A stretch of DNA of 64,000 nucleotides, from NCBI RefSeq assembly GCF_900465315.1, contig NZ_UBIX01000015.1. One strand, written 5' to 3'. Positions 9,782 to 18,131 of this stretch are shown in pieces. Made by a program: the position numbers and the translations under genes. The notes beneath the pieces were generated by a model. The model was not told the origin of the DNA and searched no databases. It saw nothing but the letters and a program-made list of their open reading frames with translations. Within the stretch, counting starts at the first letter, position 1. Every line of letters starts with the position of its first letter. Source of the stretch: Asaia bogorensis_B. GTDB taxonomy: Bacteria; Pseudomonadota; Alphaproteobacteria; Acetobacterales; Acetobacteraceae.

Positions 9782-10309
9782 CGATTTTTTACTCCGGAGA
9801 TTGCCTGAAGAGTACTGGAGACGAGGGCAGATAGACACTCACAAAGCCGGACTATACCGAAGCCGCGCCACTGGCGCTGATTGTCAGAACCACCCCTATC
9901 TTGTGCCGGATCAATGCCGGCCATTCATCTAATCGTGAAAATAGTTAACGAAACGTTTTTATCTGACGCCTGCGGCTTTTGTCTCAATTTTGTCATCCGG
10001 CATTCAGTTTGCCGTCATCGCACCGCGGAAAACGTTCTACCGCGTTTCGGTATCGTGGGCTAGCATCCGGATAAACATCGTAACAAAGCTTGCGTTTCCA
10101 CCAACACATGCTACCCATAGCCAAGCTGGGATTCACCTCGTTTCGGGATACTCTTGATTGCCGCAGGCGCGGTGAGAGACAAATTTCGATCCGGTCAAGG
10201 CATCGCGCATTTTTATGTCGTCTCGTTCATTCAACATTCGGACTCTTCGTATACCATGCCCATGCGGCAAGCGAAGCAGCTCGTGGCATATAAGGTCGGG
10301 GACACTCTG
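9782..10309. promoter_or_regulatory. divergent promoter region, PAS chemoreceptor / flgE
   Basis: About 530 bp between two divergently read genes, so promoters for both should lie here. A GTTAAC palindrome occurs at 9944-9949, within TTAA-N7-TTTT (9945-9959), which is only half of a CtrA-type box. The plus-strand reading frame stays open for 52 codons upstream of the chosen flgE start but has no axial-protein similarity, so I treat it as leader. Confidence 0.4.
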
Positions 10310-12028
10310 ATGTCAGTATTTAACGCGCTCACGACGGCCGTCAGCGGAATAAACGCGCAGTCAACGGCATTTACAAATCTCAGTAATAATATCGCAAACA
10401 GTCAGACCGTAGGTTACAAAGCCGACACGACTTCGTTCCAGAACTTCGTTGCTGGCTCGATGATTGGCAGCACGGCCTCGGCCGATGTCTCGGATTCCGT
10501 ATCCGCTATCACGGTGCAGCATGTCGATAATCAGGGTACACCGACCAGCAGCAGCAACAGTCTTGCCTCGGCCATTTCTGGAAATGGGTTATTCGTTGTC
10601 TCAAAGGCGAACGGCGCTGGCAATGCGAGCACAACACAGTTTTCAGATCAAAGCTATTACACGCGAAACGGTGAATTTTCGCAAAATAACCAAGGTTATC
10701 TTGTCAATACCAGCGGTTATTATCTCGACGGATATATGGTCGATCCGTCGTCCGGACAGCTTGGCACAAGTGTGACGCAGATCAATGTCGGCAATATCAC
10801 TTATCGTCAGCCACAGACGAGCAAGCTCACGCTGACAGCTACTGTGGGCACAATGCCTGCAAATTCGGCGAATTATACCGCCAGTGATGCCCAGACATAC
10901 ACGACTGCACCCGTGACAGTTTATGACGCGAACGCAACACAGCATCATGTGGCGCTCAACTGGTCTCAAAGCACCACAAATCCCCTCGTCTGGACTGCCA
11001 GCGCTTATGACGCAGATGGAACGGGCGCCATCAATCAGGCGGATAACACCTATAACGTCACCTTCAACAGTAACGGCACTCTGGCCAGCGTGACGGATTC
11101 GACGGGAGCTACAGTTGGCTCGACCACCACTGGCGCGGCTGTAACGCTCCCCATCACAGCGTCCTACGGAACGAATACCTCTCAGTCGATTAGCCTGTCA
11201 CTGGGCACCATTGGTGGCACCAGCGGAACGATCATGGCACAATCGACGGGCACTGCGAGTAAAAGCGCAGTCTCGAGCCTGACGCTTGATCAGAATACTT
11301 CGACACTCACTGAGGACAGCTCTCAAATCGGTACGGCCACCGGCTCGAACCAGAGCTATATGACGTCGCCTATTGATGTCGGGGGTACGCCCGTATCGCT
11401 TCGGTGGGCTCAGACATCTGCCTCGCCGCCAACCTGGAACGTGTCGGCCATCAACTCCTCTACCGGCGCTGCGCTGAGCTCGACGAGTTCGATCACCTTT
11501 AATGCGAACGGCACGGCAAATTCACCCCCGACGACTCTTGCCGCCACGATTAACGGGCAGGCCTATACGGTGAAGCTGCCAAACATGACCAGCACAACGA
11601 GCCCCCTGCTCTCGACTTCGAGCTCGCTTGGACAGGACACGACAGCTCTCACATCCGATGCTGTAGCCGCTGGCACATATCAGGGCGTTCAGATACAGAG
11701 CGACGGATCGGTCATGGCGCAGTTCAGCAACGGGGCATCCCAACTTGCAGGCAAGATTGCGCTTGCCAATTTCGCCAATGTCAACGGATTGAACGCGGTA
11801 GACGGGCAAGCGTACACCGCTACCGCAGCGTCTGGTAACCCCGCTGTCGGCACTGTTGGCGCCAACGGGACCGGAACACTCTCCGTAGGTTACACAGAGT
11901 CTTCAACCACAAATCTCACAAGCGACCTTTCTGCCCTGATCGTTGCTCAGGAAGCGTATTCAGCCAATACCAAGGTCATCACCACTGCGGACACTCTGCT
12001 GCAGGCTACCATTGCCATGAAGCAATAA
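10310..12028 (+). CDS. flgE: FlgE, flagellar hook protein
   Basis: Structural subunit of the hook, the universal joint. The N-terminal signature (residues 1-50) is typical: MSVFNALTTAVSGINAQS, then NLSNNIANSQTVGYKAD. The C-terminal FlgE end is SSTTNLTSDLSALIVAQEAY followed by NTKVITTADTLLQ. The frame is open from 10154, but the ATG at 10310 was chosen because it starts exactly at the conserved N-terminus and has GGGGA 7 bases upstream. At 572 residues it is long. The middle (about residues 194-425) contains two beta-rich repeats, TAPVTVYDANATQHHVALNW and the shorter SPIDVGGTPVSLRWAQT. These are closely shared with the DUF1217 protein at 23915-25666. Confidence 0.95.
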   Translation: MSVFNALTTAVSGINAQSTAFTNLSNNIANSQTVGYKADTTSFQNFVAGSMIGSTASADVSDSVSAITVQHVDNQGTPTSSSNSLASAISGNGLFVVSKANGAGNASTTQFSDQSYYTRNGEFSQNNQGYLVNTSGYYLDGYMVDPSSGQLGTSVTQINVGNITYRQPQTSKLTLTATVGTMPANSANYTASDAQTYTTAPVTVYDANATQHHVALNWSQSTTNPLVWTASAYDADGTGAINQADNTYNVTFNSNGTLASVTDSTGATVGSTTTGAAVTLPITASYGTNTSQSISLSLGTIGGTSGTIMAQSTGTASKSAVSSLTLDQNTSTLTEDSSQIGTATGSNQSYMTSPIDVGGTPVSLRWAQTSASPPTWNVSAINSSTGAALSSTSSITFNANGTANSPPTTLAATINGQAYTVKLPNMTSTTSPLLSTSSSLGQDTTALTSDAVAAGTYQGVQIQSDGSVMAQFSNGASQLAGKIALANFANVNGLNAVDGQAYTATAASGNPAVGTVGANGTGTLSVGYTESSTTNLTSDLSALIVAQEAYSANTKVITTADTLLQATIAMKQ

Positions 12029-12047
12029 TATAAAAGGATGATTTTCC

Positions 12048-12071
12048 CGGGCAGCAGTCTGATGCTGCCCG
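12048..12071. terminator. stem-loop after flgE
   Basis: A perfect 9-bp inverted repeat (CGGGCAGCA / TGCTGCCCG) with a 6-base loop begins 20 bp after the flgE stop. Only two T residues follow on the plus strand, so if it terminates transcription it is not a classical U-tract terminator. It could instead attenuate read-through into fliL or stabilise the flgE 3' end. Confidence 0.5.
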
Positions 12072-12194
12072 TTGAAACAAGGCGGCCTCGCAGGAGGATG
12101 CTCCTCCTATGGCGCCCCGGAAACTTCCGTCCGCGCATGAATGGCGCATTAATCAAACTACAATCACTGCCAGAAGAACGTGAGCGAAAGATAA

Positions 12195-12713
12195 ATGAGT
12201 GAATCCCGCCTGAACGATGATCTCGACATCAACGTTGTCGATGACGATCGGCTTGGGATGAAGGCTCAACCCAAAAAGAAACGCCTCATTCTCGTGGCAG
12301 CATCACTGATCCTGCTCACTTTAATCGCCGGCACAGGATATCTTGCAATCCATAAGGGGTGGTTTTCATCAACGAAGCAGACAGCAGAGGCAGCTGACCC
12401 GTCTACTGCCCAAAGCACCATCCTGGCGGTACCATCCATCATCTCGAGCCTCGATAATGGTGAAAATCGACCCGTCTATGTGAAGATGACAACGCGTGTG
12501 GAGATTGCAGGAACTCAGAATGAGGCCTCGCTGAGACGGTATATTCCCCAGATCCAGGATATATTCCAGACCTATCTGCACGAGACGCGCCCTCAGGAGA
12601 TAAGGGGAAACGGGGTGTACAGGTTGCGTGAAACTCTCCTGAGGCGGCTTAGAATTGAGATAGCGCCCCTCAAGATCACCAATTTTTATATTACCGAATT
12701 CCTCATACAGTGA
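12195..12713 (+). CDS. fliL: FliL, stator-associated membrane protein
   Basis: Inner-membrane protein that surrounds and supports the MotA/MotB stator. It has a cytoplasmic N-terminus, one membrane helix at about residues 34-54 (LILVAASLILLTLIAGTGYL) and a periplasmic domain ending in the FliL-typical pattern of a short helix, RLRIEIAPLKITNFYITEFL and a C-terminal IQ. Its 172 residues are normal. It lies directly before fliM, a common arrangement, with a 46-bp gap. Confidence 0.93.
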   Translation: MSESRLNDDLDINVVDDDRLGMKAQPKKKRLILVAASLILLTLIAGTGYLAIHKGWFSSTKQTAEAADPSTAQSTILAVPSIISSLDNGENRPVYVKMTTRVEIAGTQNEASLRRYIPQIQDIFQTYLHETRPQEIRGNGVYRLRETLLRRLRIEIAPLKITNFYITEFLIQ

Positions 12714-12759
12714 GACCGGTTGAGATAAACATCGGTCCTTTCGATGCAGGCAGAGTTTC

Positions 12760-13902
12760 ATGATGTCGCCTAGTGAACACCATATCCCGCCCATACCTGA
12801 TGCCTGGGCCGACCCCAAGGTCGAGAGCGAGAATGACCCCTTTTCCGGCAGCGCCTCCGAGCCTTTCCAGGCGGACGAAACGCTGAACCAGATGCTCGAC
12901 CAGTCGGAGATTGACAATCTCCTTGGCGGCGCATTCAGCGACCTGCCCGAACGGCACGAGACAGGAATGGAGCGTGTGATCAGGGCCGGCTTTGTCGCTT
13001 ACGAGCGCATGCCGATGCTCGAGATCGTGCTTGACCGTCTGGTCCGCCTCCTCACAACGGGCCTTCGGAATTTCACGAATGACAATGTCGAAATTACCAC
13101 AGAATACACGCGCTCCATGTGTTTCGGCGACTACGTCAACAGCGTGCCGTCATCCTCGCTGTTTTGCGTCTTCAAGGCTGTCCAATGGGAGAATTACGGT
13201 CTCCTCGTAATCGATTCCGCGCTGGCCTACTCCATAATCGATATTCTCATGGGTGGCCCGCGTGGGAAGGGTCATTCAGGCACTGAGGGGCGGCCTCACA
13301 CCGCTATAGAGCGCACTTTGATCGAAAAGCTCATGAACCTGACCCTGCGGGAACTGTCGGTCGCGTTCAGTCCAGTATGCGAGATCGACCTTATCTTTGA
13401 ACGGCTCGAAGTAAGCTCACGCTTTGCGGCGATCGCTCGTGCTTCAAATGCTGTCGTGACATCGAAGATGCATATCGATATGGAGGACCGGACCGGCAAT
13501 ATGGATCTTGTCATCCCTTATGCAACCCTCGAACCTGTGCGAGATCTGCTCTCCCAGCAGTTCATGGGGGAGCGATTTGGCCGTGATTCGGTTTGGGAAA
13601 ACCACCTTATTTCCGAAATTATGGAAACCAATGCCGAAATCCTGGCTGTGCTTGAGGAGCAGACCGTCAGCCTTTCGACATTGCTCGCCATGAAGCCAGG
13701 TATGCAGCTCGTGTTTCCCCACAAGGTGAAAAACACCCTCCCTGTGACGCTGCAGTGTAATCAGACGACACTCTTCGAGGGGCATCTGGGGCAATCAGGG
13801 GGGAAAGCAGCGGTGAAGATCGATCATCGGCTTGTGCCCGAGGATAGCCCGCATATACACAACCCGAGTGAGGCCAACACTGACTTCGAGACTATGGACT
13901 GA
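12760..13902 (+). CDS. fliM: FliM, C-ring switch protein
   Basis: Middle component of the switch complex, where CheY-P binds. The CheY-binding segment is present as DQSEIDNLLGG at about residues 47-57. This is unusually far in, since most FliM proteins begin with it, so there is an N-terminal extension of about 45 residues. The CheC-like middle domain follows (residues about 90-280), then the C-terminal SpoA domain with NTLPVTLQCNQTTLFEGHLG. An internal ATG at 12892 would give a standard-length FliM but lacks a visible ribosome binding site. It is followed by a DUF6468 gene. Confidence 0.95.
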   Translation: MMSPSEHHIPPIPDAWADPKVESENDPFSGSASEPFQADETLNQMLDQSEIDNLLGGAFSDLPERHETGMERVIRAGFVAYERMPMLEIVLDRLVRLLTTGLRNFTNDNVEITTEYTRSMCFGDYVNSVPSSSLFCVFKAVQWENYGLLVIDSALAYSIIDILMGGPRGKGHSGTEGRPHTAIERTLIEKLMNLTLRELSVAFSPVCEIDLIFERLEVSSRFAAIARASNAVVTSKMHIDMEDRTGNMDLVIPYATLEPVRDLLSQQFMGERFGRDSVWENHLISEIMETNAEILAVLEEQTVSLSTLLAMKPGMQLVFPHKVKNTLPVTLQCNQTTLFEGHLGQSGGKAAVKIDHRLVPEDSPHIHNPSEANTDFETMD

Positions 13903-13950
13903 CATCCCGCAAAACGAGGCTGACGATAAATAACGGAGGATCGAGAGAGA

Positions 13951-14553
13951 ATGCTCGCCCAAATTCAGGTATTCATAGAAGCGGCACTCTCGGTTCTGCT
14001 GCTGTTAGGCATCGCCTATAACTTTCACATCAGCAAGACCCTGTCAGCTTTGAAGAGCGACAGAGCAAGTCTCGTCAAACTTATCGAGAAGCTCGAGACC
14101 AGTATCAAAAATGCGCATGATGGTGTTGAAAAGCTGCGTGTTGCGGGTCAAGTCAGCGGACGACCGCTGAGCCGCACGATCGAGCAAGCCAAGATCGTCG
14201 GGGGTGAACTGGATACGCTTGTGGACAAGGCAGATTCGAAGGCTGAGCAGCTCAGCGTTCTGACACGAAAAGCGGAATCCAGTGAGCAATCCCTGGGAAA
14301 GCTTCTGGATGATGTGTCAGACGTCAAACTGGATATGCTTCGACAGTCAGAGGCACCTATCCTGCAAGACGACCCGGAAAATACCGAAGCTCCCCTCCCG
14401 GACAACCACACCCCAACGAAGGCTCCCATTCCCGAACCAGAGCGACACGAGCAACGCCCGGCCGTCACGCCCGTGGTTACCGAGGCCCGCAAGCCGGTGT
14501 CAGAAGGTCATCATGCTCGCAAACGTATGGGCAGCAAGTTTCTCGGCGAGTAG
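13951..14553 (+). CDS. DUF6468-like flagellar-cluster membrane protein
   Basis: A 200-residue protein with an N-terminal membrane helix (about residues 7-24, IEAALSVLLLLGIAYNF) and then a long coiled-coil-like region to about residue 130. The tail is rich in Pro, Glu and Thr and ends in a basic segment. It matches what I recall of the DUF6468 family found next to fliM in alphaproteobacteria. The function is unknown. Overlap in transcription with fliM is likely (48-bp gap, with GGAGG 13-17 bases before the start). Its 3' end faces the lipoprotein gene on the other strand. Confidence 0.8.
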   Translation: MLAQIQVFIEAALSVLLLLGIAYNFHISKTLSALKSDRASLVKLIEKLETSIKNAHDGVEKLRVAGQVSGRPLSRTIEQAKIVGGELDTLVDKADSKAEQLSVLTRKAESSEQSLGKLLDDVSDVKLDMLRQSEAPILQDDPENTEAPLPDNHTPTKAPIPEPERHEQRPAVTPVVTEARKPVSEGHHARKRMGSKFLGE

Positions 14554-14568
14554 AGAACCGAGCCGTTT

Positions 14569-15027
14569 CTACCACGCAGCCCCGGTTACATATCGGGGCT
14601 GCGTAGCACCGGGGTCTGCAAGACTGGACCAGGCGCTCCAGTCCCAGACACTGGTATTGCGTCGATTTTCAGCGGCCATCGATGCAATCGAAGGGACATT
14701 CTTGATGGGCAAGTGCTGATTTCGAACGACAGGGGTCGAATTCAGAAGATAAACGAACGCCACGTCTGATCCCATGTAAACACAGCCGCATCCGATCGGG
14801 TCTGCGTAGAGATAAATGGGGCCGCTAGGAGCAGGCCGATAGGTCATCACACCAGGCGGGAGCGAATTCATCATCGCGTAACGTGCGGTTGTATCTGCGG
14901 GATGGGCTATAAACCCCGCATCCGCTATCCGTTTACCCATGGTGAGATACGGCTTTGCTGGAGACTGACAGGCAGTTAACGCCAAGCTCACAAACAGACC
15001 TGTCGACCTCATCAGTCCAACGCGCAT
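14569..15027 (-). CDS. predicted lipoprotein, unknown function
   Basis: A 152-residue protein with a short lipoprotein signal: MRVGLMRSTG, a hydrophobic stretch, then lipobox LTA-C with Cys near residue 20. The mature part has no domain I recognise. It contains a Cys pair (GCGC), a Pro-rich TYRPAPSGPIYLYADP segment and a Trp-rich end (WDWSAWSSL). The ATG at 15027 was preferred over a TTG at 15039 because it gives a compact signal peptide. It is the last gene in flgI-flgJN-flgN-lipoprotein on the minus strand, so a role at the outer membrane near the L/P rings is plausible but unproven. Confidence 0.7.
   Translation of the reverse strand: MRVGLMRSTGLFVSLALTACQSPAKPYLTMGKRIADAGFIAHPADTTARYAMMNSLPPGVMTYRPAPSGPIYLYADPIGCGCVYMGSDVAFVYLLNSTPVVRNQHLPIKNVPSIASMAAENRRNTSVWDWSAWSSLADPGATQPRYVTGAAW
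14574..14604. terminator. strong stem-loop between convergent genes
   Basis: A perfect 11-bp inverted repeat, ACGCAGCCCCG / CGGGGCTGCGT, with a 9-base loop. It lies just after the end of the DUF6468 gene (plus) and inside the last codons of the lipoprotein gene (minus). The symmetry fits a bidirectional terminator. Neither strand has a T-run after the stem, so the function is inferred from position and stem strength alone. Confidence 0.55.
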
Positions 15028-15042
15028 ACGGTCTTTCAACTC

Positions 15043-15450
15043 TCAGATTTCACTGTGAAGGGTCAAGGCAGCGCTCTCTGTCGCCGGCGTGACGTAGTGA
15101 CCTGACGGACTGTATGCCTGCGTGATTTCTTCAACGGGCGCGGCACATATCAATTTCAGGAATTCAGTTTGCACCACTGACATATGTTCGAGCAAAGCCT
15201 GGTTCTCCGCAACAAGCGCGATTAGGTCCCCCATGGTCGGCATCAGAGCTGTTTTATCGCCCCCCTGCTCCTCAAATTGAGTCAGTGCCTGCTCCATTTT
15301 TGACAGTAATTTCGTTTTATCCGCGAGCAGTATCTCGATCTGTTCAGGCTTCCCCTGACGGAGCTGTTCATTTTCCACTTTCAGCAGGGCCATAAGCCGC
15401 GATGCCGCTTTTACGACGGGTGAGGTTTGGTCTGAGCGCATACCGATCAT
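15043..15450 (-). CDS. FlgN-like flagellar export chaperone
   Basis: A 135-residue, mostly helical protein resembling FlgN, the export chaperone of the junction proteins FlgK and FlgL. It has a helical N-terminal region (ASRLMALLKVENEQLRQGK) with the FlgN-like pattern of a hydrophobic heptad followed by LLADKTKLLSKMEQALTQFE. A second helix covers LIALVAENQALLEHM. It overlaps the stop of the rod-binding protein gene by 4 bp. No paralogous chaperone was seen in the window. Assignment rests on length, helicity, the E/L pattern and context rather than a diagnostic motif. Confidence 0.65.
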   Translation of the reverse strand: MIGMRSDQTSPVVKAASRLMALLKVENEQLRQGKPEQIEILLADKTKLLSKMEQALTQFEEQGGDKTALMPTMGDLIALVAENQALLEHMSVVQTEFLKLICAAPVEEITQAYSPSGHYVTPATESAALTLHSEI

Positions 15451-15782
15451 GTCTCTTCGTGTTCCTGCATCGCGAGTATTTGTCGATACACACTGTCGGC
15501 AATACCGATCCCGCCATTATTGGCTATCTGCTTTCCCATCTCCAGCACTTGCAGGGAACGGAACTGCTTTTCAGCCGCGCCTCCACCAAATTCGTTGTCT
15601 GAGATGTCAGCAGTGTCAAACATGGGCTGAAGCAACTCACCCAGCGTAAGGCCCTCAAAAGATCTCGCTGTTTCGCGTGCCTTGTCAGCTTTTGCGGTTC
15701 GGGCAGCCTCCTGCGCTTTAGCCAGTGTCTCATTCTGCGCAGCAGAGAGAGAAGAGAGTGTTGCAGGCGTCAAAGCCGTCAT
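15447..15782 (-). CDS. flgJ: rod-binding protein (FlgJ N-terminal domain / CheL type)
   Basis: Rod-cap-like protein corresponding to the N-terminal half of enteric FlgJ, without the muramidase half, as is usual in alphaproteobacteria. The signature is ARSFEGLTLGELLQPMF near residue 40, followed by GGGAAEKQFRSLQVLEMGKQ and IADSVYRQIL. The start at 15782 was preferred over 15818 because it comes right after the flgI stop and matches the family's length (about 111 aa). The missing peptidoglycan-cutting activity is probably supplied by the lytic transglycosylase gene at 17284-18126. Confidence 0.88.
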   Translation of the reverse strand: MTALTPATLSSLSAAQNETLAKAQEAARTAKADKARETARSFEGLTLGELLQPMFDTADISDNEFGGGAAEKQFRSLQVLEMGKQIANNGGIGIADSVYRQILAMQEHEET

Positions 15783-15783
15783 G

Positions 15784-16926
15784 TCATCGAACCTCCAGAT
15801 CCGCTTGGAGAGCGCCATCAGCCTTGATAGCCTGCAAGATACTGATCATATCGCGCGGCCCCATTCCCAAGGCGTTCAGCCCGGCAACAAGGCTCGCGAG
15901 CGTGGGACCTTCACGAAGAATACCCAATCGGTGAGAACTGTCTGTACTGGCATCGATCTGCGTTCGAGGCACGATCGCCGTCGTCCCATTGGAAAAAGGG
16001 GCAGGCTGGGCGATCAACGGAGTTTCCGTCACCTGGATCGTCAGGTTGCCTTGCGCAATGGCAACCGTGCTGATGCGCACATTATCGCCCATCACGATGG
16101 TCCCACTTGCCTCATCCACAATGACTTTGGCCATCGTATCCGGTTCGATCATAAGATCGCCGATCCGATAAAGAAGCGAGGGCGCGTCGCGCCCGGCCAT
16201 ATTAACTGAAACCGTGCGCGGGTCATCCATTTTGGCCGTGCCATATCCGAGAGAACGGTTGATGGCATTGACGATTCTGTTTGCCGTCGTGAAATTCGGA
16301 TTTCGCAAGGAGAGATGAATCAGCCCGCTTCTACCCAGGGAAACCGGCACCTCGCGCTCGACAACTGCGCCATTGGCGATATGCCCTGTCGTTGGAATAT
16401 TGCGGGTAGCCGAAGCCGCCGTCCCTCCGACCGAGAAAGCATTTGTGACGAGGGAGCCCTGCGCCACAGCGTAGACCTCACCGTCTGCTGCCTGGAGCGG
16501 CGTCACCAGCAACGTGCCTCCTGCAAGGTCACGGGCGTCGCCCACTGCCGATACCGTAACATCGATATGCCCACCCCCGTGAGAGAAAGGAGGCAAAGTC
16601 GCGGTTACCATTACCGCGGCTACATCATGAGTCTGTAACTGGACTTCTCGATCGCGGATATTCACTCCAAGACGATTGAGCATGCTGATGAGGGTCTCGC
16701 GAGTGAAGATCGTATTTGTCAGCCGGTCGCCCGTTCCTCGCAGACCGACAACCAATCCGTACCCGACCAACTGGTTGTCACGCACACCTTCATAATCGAC
16801 AATATCTTTGACACGTACTGCGGTGGCGTTTGACGCCGGCGCATAACCCACGATGCCCAGGCTCATACAAAAAAGGAGCGTCTTTATCAGGCAGCCAAAC
16901 GTCTTTTTCCTGTTACGACAATGCAT
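15784..16926 (-). CDS. flgI: FlgI, flagellar P-ring protein
   Basis: Periplasmic subunit of the P ring. The signature regions are present: VRVKDIVDYEGVRDNQLVGY followed by GLVVGLRGTGD, then QLQTHDVAAVMVTATLPPF, and the C-terminal TLASLVAGLNALGMGPRDMI. The frame extends upstream to 17067, but the ATG at 16926 starts a normal signal peptide (basic N-region, then LLFCMSLGIVGYAPASNA) and gives the usual length of about 380 residues. It is the first gene of a minus-strand group, followed directly by the rod-binding protein gene. Confidence 0.95.
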   Translation of the reverse strand: MHCRNRKKTFGCLIKTLLFCMSLGIVGYAPASNATAVRVKDIVDYEGVRDNQLVGYGLVVGLRGTGDRLTNTIFTRETLISMLNRLGVNIRDREVQLQTHDVAAVMVTATLPPFSHGGGHIDVTVSAVGDARDLAGGTLLVTPLQAADGEVYAVAQGSLVTNAFSVGGTAASATRNIPTTGHIANGAVVEREVPVSLGRSGLIHLSLRNPNFTTANRIVNAINRSLGYGTAKMDDPRTVSVNMAGRDAPSLLYRIGDLMIEPDTMAKVIVDEASGTIVMGDNVRISTVAIAQGNLTIQVTETPLIAQPAPFSNGTTAIVPRTQIDASTDSSHRLGILREGPTLASLVAGLNALGMGPRDMISILQAIKADGALQADLEVR

Positions 16927-17283
16927 CGTATGATCGTCCAGCCCAGTTCCCGGTGTGACGCAGAGTGCGTATCGAAATGTCTTTGTCAAATGGATAAGCC
17001 TGCAGCATCGATAGTGATCTTGTACGACAGGCGCCAGCAATGACACCCTACGACACAGGCCTGTCACTTACAACCACAACAAGGTTAACGCTCTCCAACA
17101 GAGAGACAGTTTCACACCGGCATTGTTGCAAGAGCGATAATGATTGTCATAACGCCTGCTTATCCTGTAACGGGAAGACCTTTGATATTGATCTATGCCG
17201 CACCACGGCGAACCGTAATCCCGCTGTCACATAGACGCCGATGAAAGATTGCCATGGATTTCGCTGAGAGGCGCAACGGACTC
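16927..17283. promoter_or_regulatory. divergent promoter region, flgI / lytic transglycosylase
   Basis: About 360 bp between the flgI start (minus) and the transglycosylase start (plus), expected to contain both promoters. It is somewhat AT-richer than the flanking genes. A TTAA occurs at about 17085, but no second half-site follows at 7-bp spacing. No sigma-54 or sigma-28 consensus was found by eye. Confidence 0.4.
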
Positions 17284-18126
17284 ATGATTTTCATGAAATC
17301 ACGCCTATCGAAATCAGCCAGCGCGTCTCTCGCAATGCTGGGTTTCAGCGTTGTTCTCGCTCCCGTGCCGGCCCTGTCTCAGACGATGGAAGCTGAGCGC
17401 TGCCGTATAGCCTCCAGCCAGGCTGAAAAAGTCCTCCGCATTCCCGAAGGTTTCTTATATGCCATCAGTCGGGTTGAGAGCGGCAAGACCGACGCGCAGG
17501 GGCGACTGTCGTCTTGGCCGTGGACAATAATGGCCAATGGCGTTGGCCATTATTACGATTCCAAACAGGACGCCGTCGCGGCGGCAACCGAATTTCGCAA
17601 TGCGGGTATTATGTCGATCGACGTCGGGTGCTTGCAGGTCAACCTGCAACAGCACCCGGATGCTTTCCATTCACTTGATGAGGCGTTCGATCCAACCTCG
17701 AATGCTCTCTATGCCGGGCGCTTTCTTAACCAGATGCACGACAAGATGGGGAGTTGGCCGCGTGCGGCGGCGGCCTATCATTCCCAGACCCCAGGGCTCG
17801 GAGCCCCGTATCAATGGAAGGTGCTCGAAACCTGGGCCATACCTGATGACGAACGGATAGGCCCGTCAGGGGACGTTAAACACCCGCCTCAGCGTAAGGG
17901 CGCGATTGATTTGGCGGCGCCACGAAGCCAGTCTCCCTACGGCGATACAATCGTTGCTGATGCGCGTGAGGGAACACAGCCTGCTGTGAGGGCATTTCAT
18001 CCTTTCCAGGGTTTCAGCCATTTCACCCAGCCTGCCCCTCATCATTCAGGCATGAGCGGCATGAGAGGACGCAGCCTCGCATCATACCGAAGCAGCCCTA
18101 CGCAATTGGCACGCCCAACAGGCTGA
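17284..18126 (+). CDS. periplasmic lytic transglycosylase (SLT family), flagellar
   Basis: Cleaves peptidoglycan, probably to open a path for the rod, since the local FlgJ lacks its own muramidase domain. It has a signal peptide (basic start, then a hydrophobic stretch ending VPALSQ) and an SLT domain at about residues 38-185. The catalytic Glu lies in LYAISRVESGK (Glu65), with later motifs DVGCLQVNLQQHPDAF and ALYAGRFLNQMHDKMGSWPR. The C-terminal 100 residues are low-complexity, rich in Pro, His and Ser. Start codons at 17254, 17284 and 17293 are possible. 17284 gives a good signal peptide and has a purine-rich stretch upstream. Confidence 0.88.
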   Translation: MIFMKSRLSKSASASLAMLGFSVVLAPVPALSQTMEAERCRIASSQAEKVLRIPEGFLYAISRVESGKTDAQGRLSSWPWTIMANGVGHYYDSKQDAVAAATEFRNAGIMSIDVGCLQVNLQQHPDAFHSLDEAFDPTSNALYAGRFLNQMHDKMGSWPRAAAAYHSQTPGLGAPYQWKVLETWAIPDDERIGPSGDVKHPPQRKGAIDLAAPRSQSPYGDTIVADAREGTQPAVRAFHPFQGFSHFTQPAPHHSGMSGMRGRSLASYRSSPTQLARPTG

Positions 18127-18131
18127 AAGCA

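Noticed and set aside
9945..9959. TTAA-N7-TTTT in the receptor/flgE gap as a CtrA box
   Set aside because: Only one half-site matches; likely chance.
10154..10309. N-terminal extension of FlgE by 52 codons
   Set aside because: The extension has no axial-protein similarity, and a good ribosome binding site precedes the ATG at 10310.
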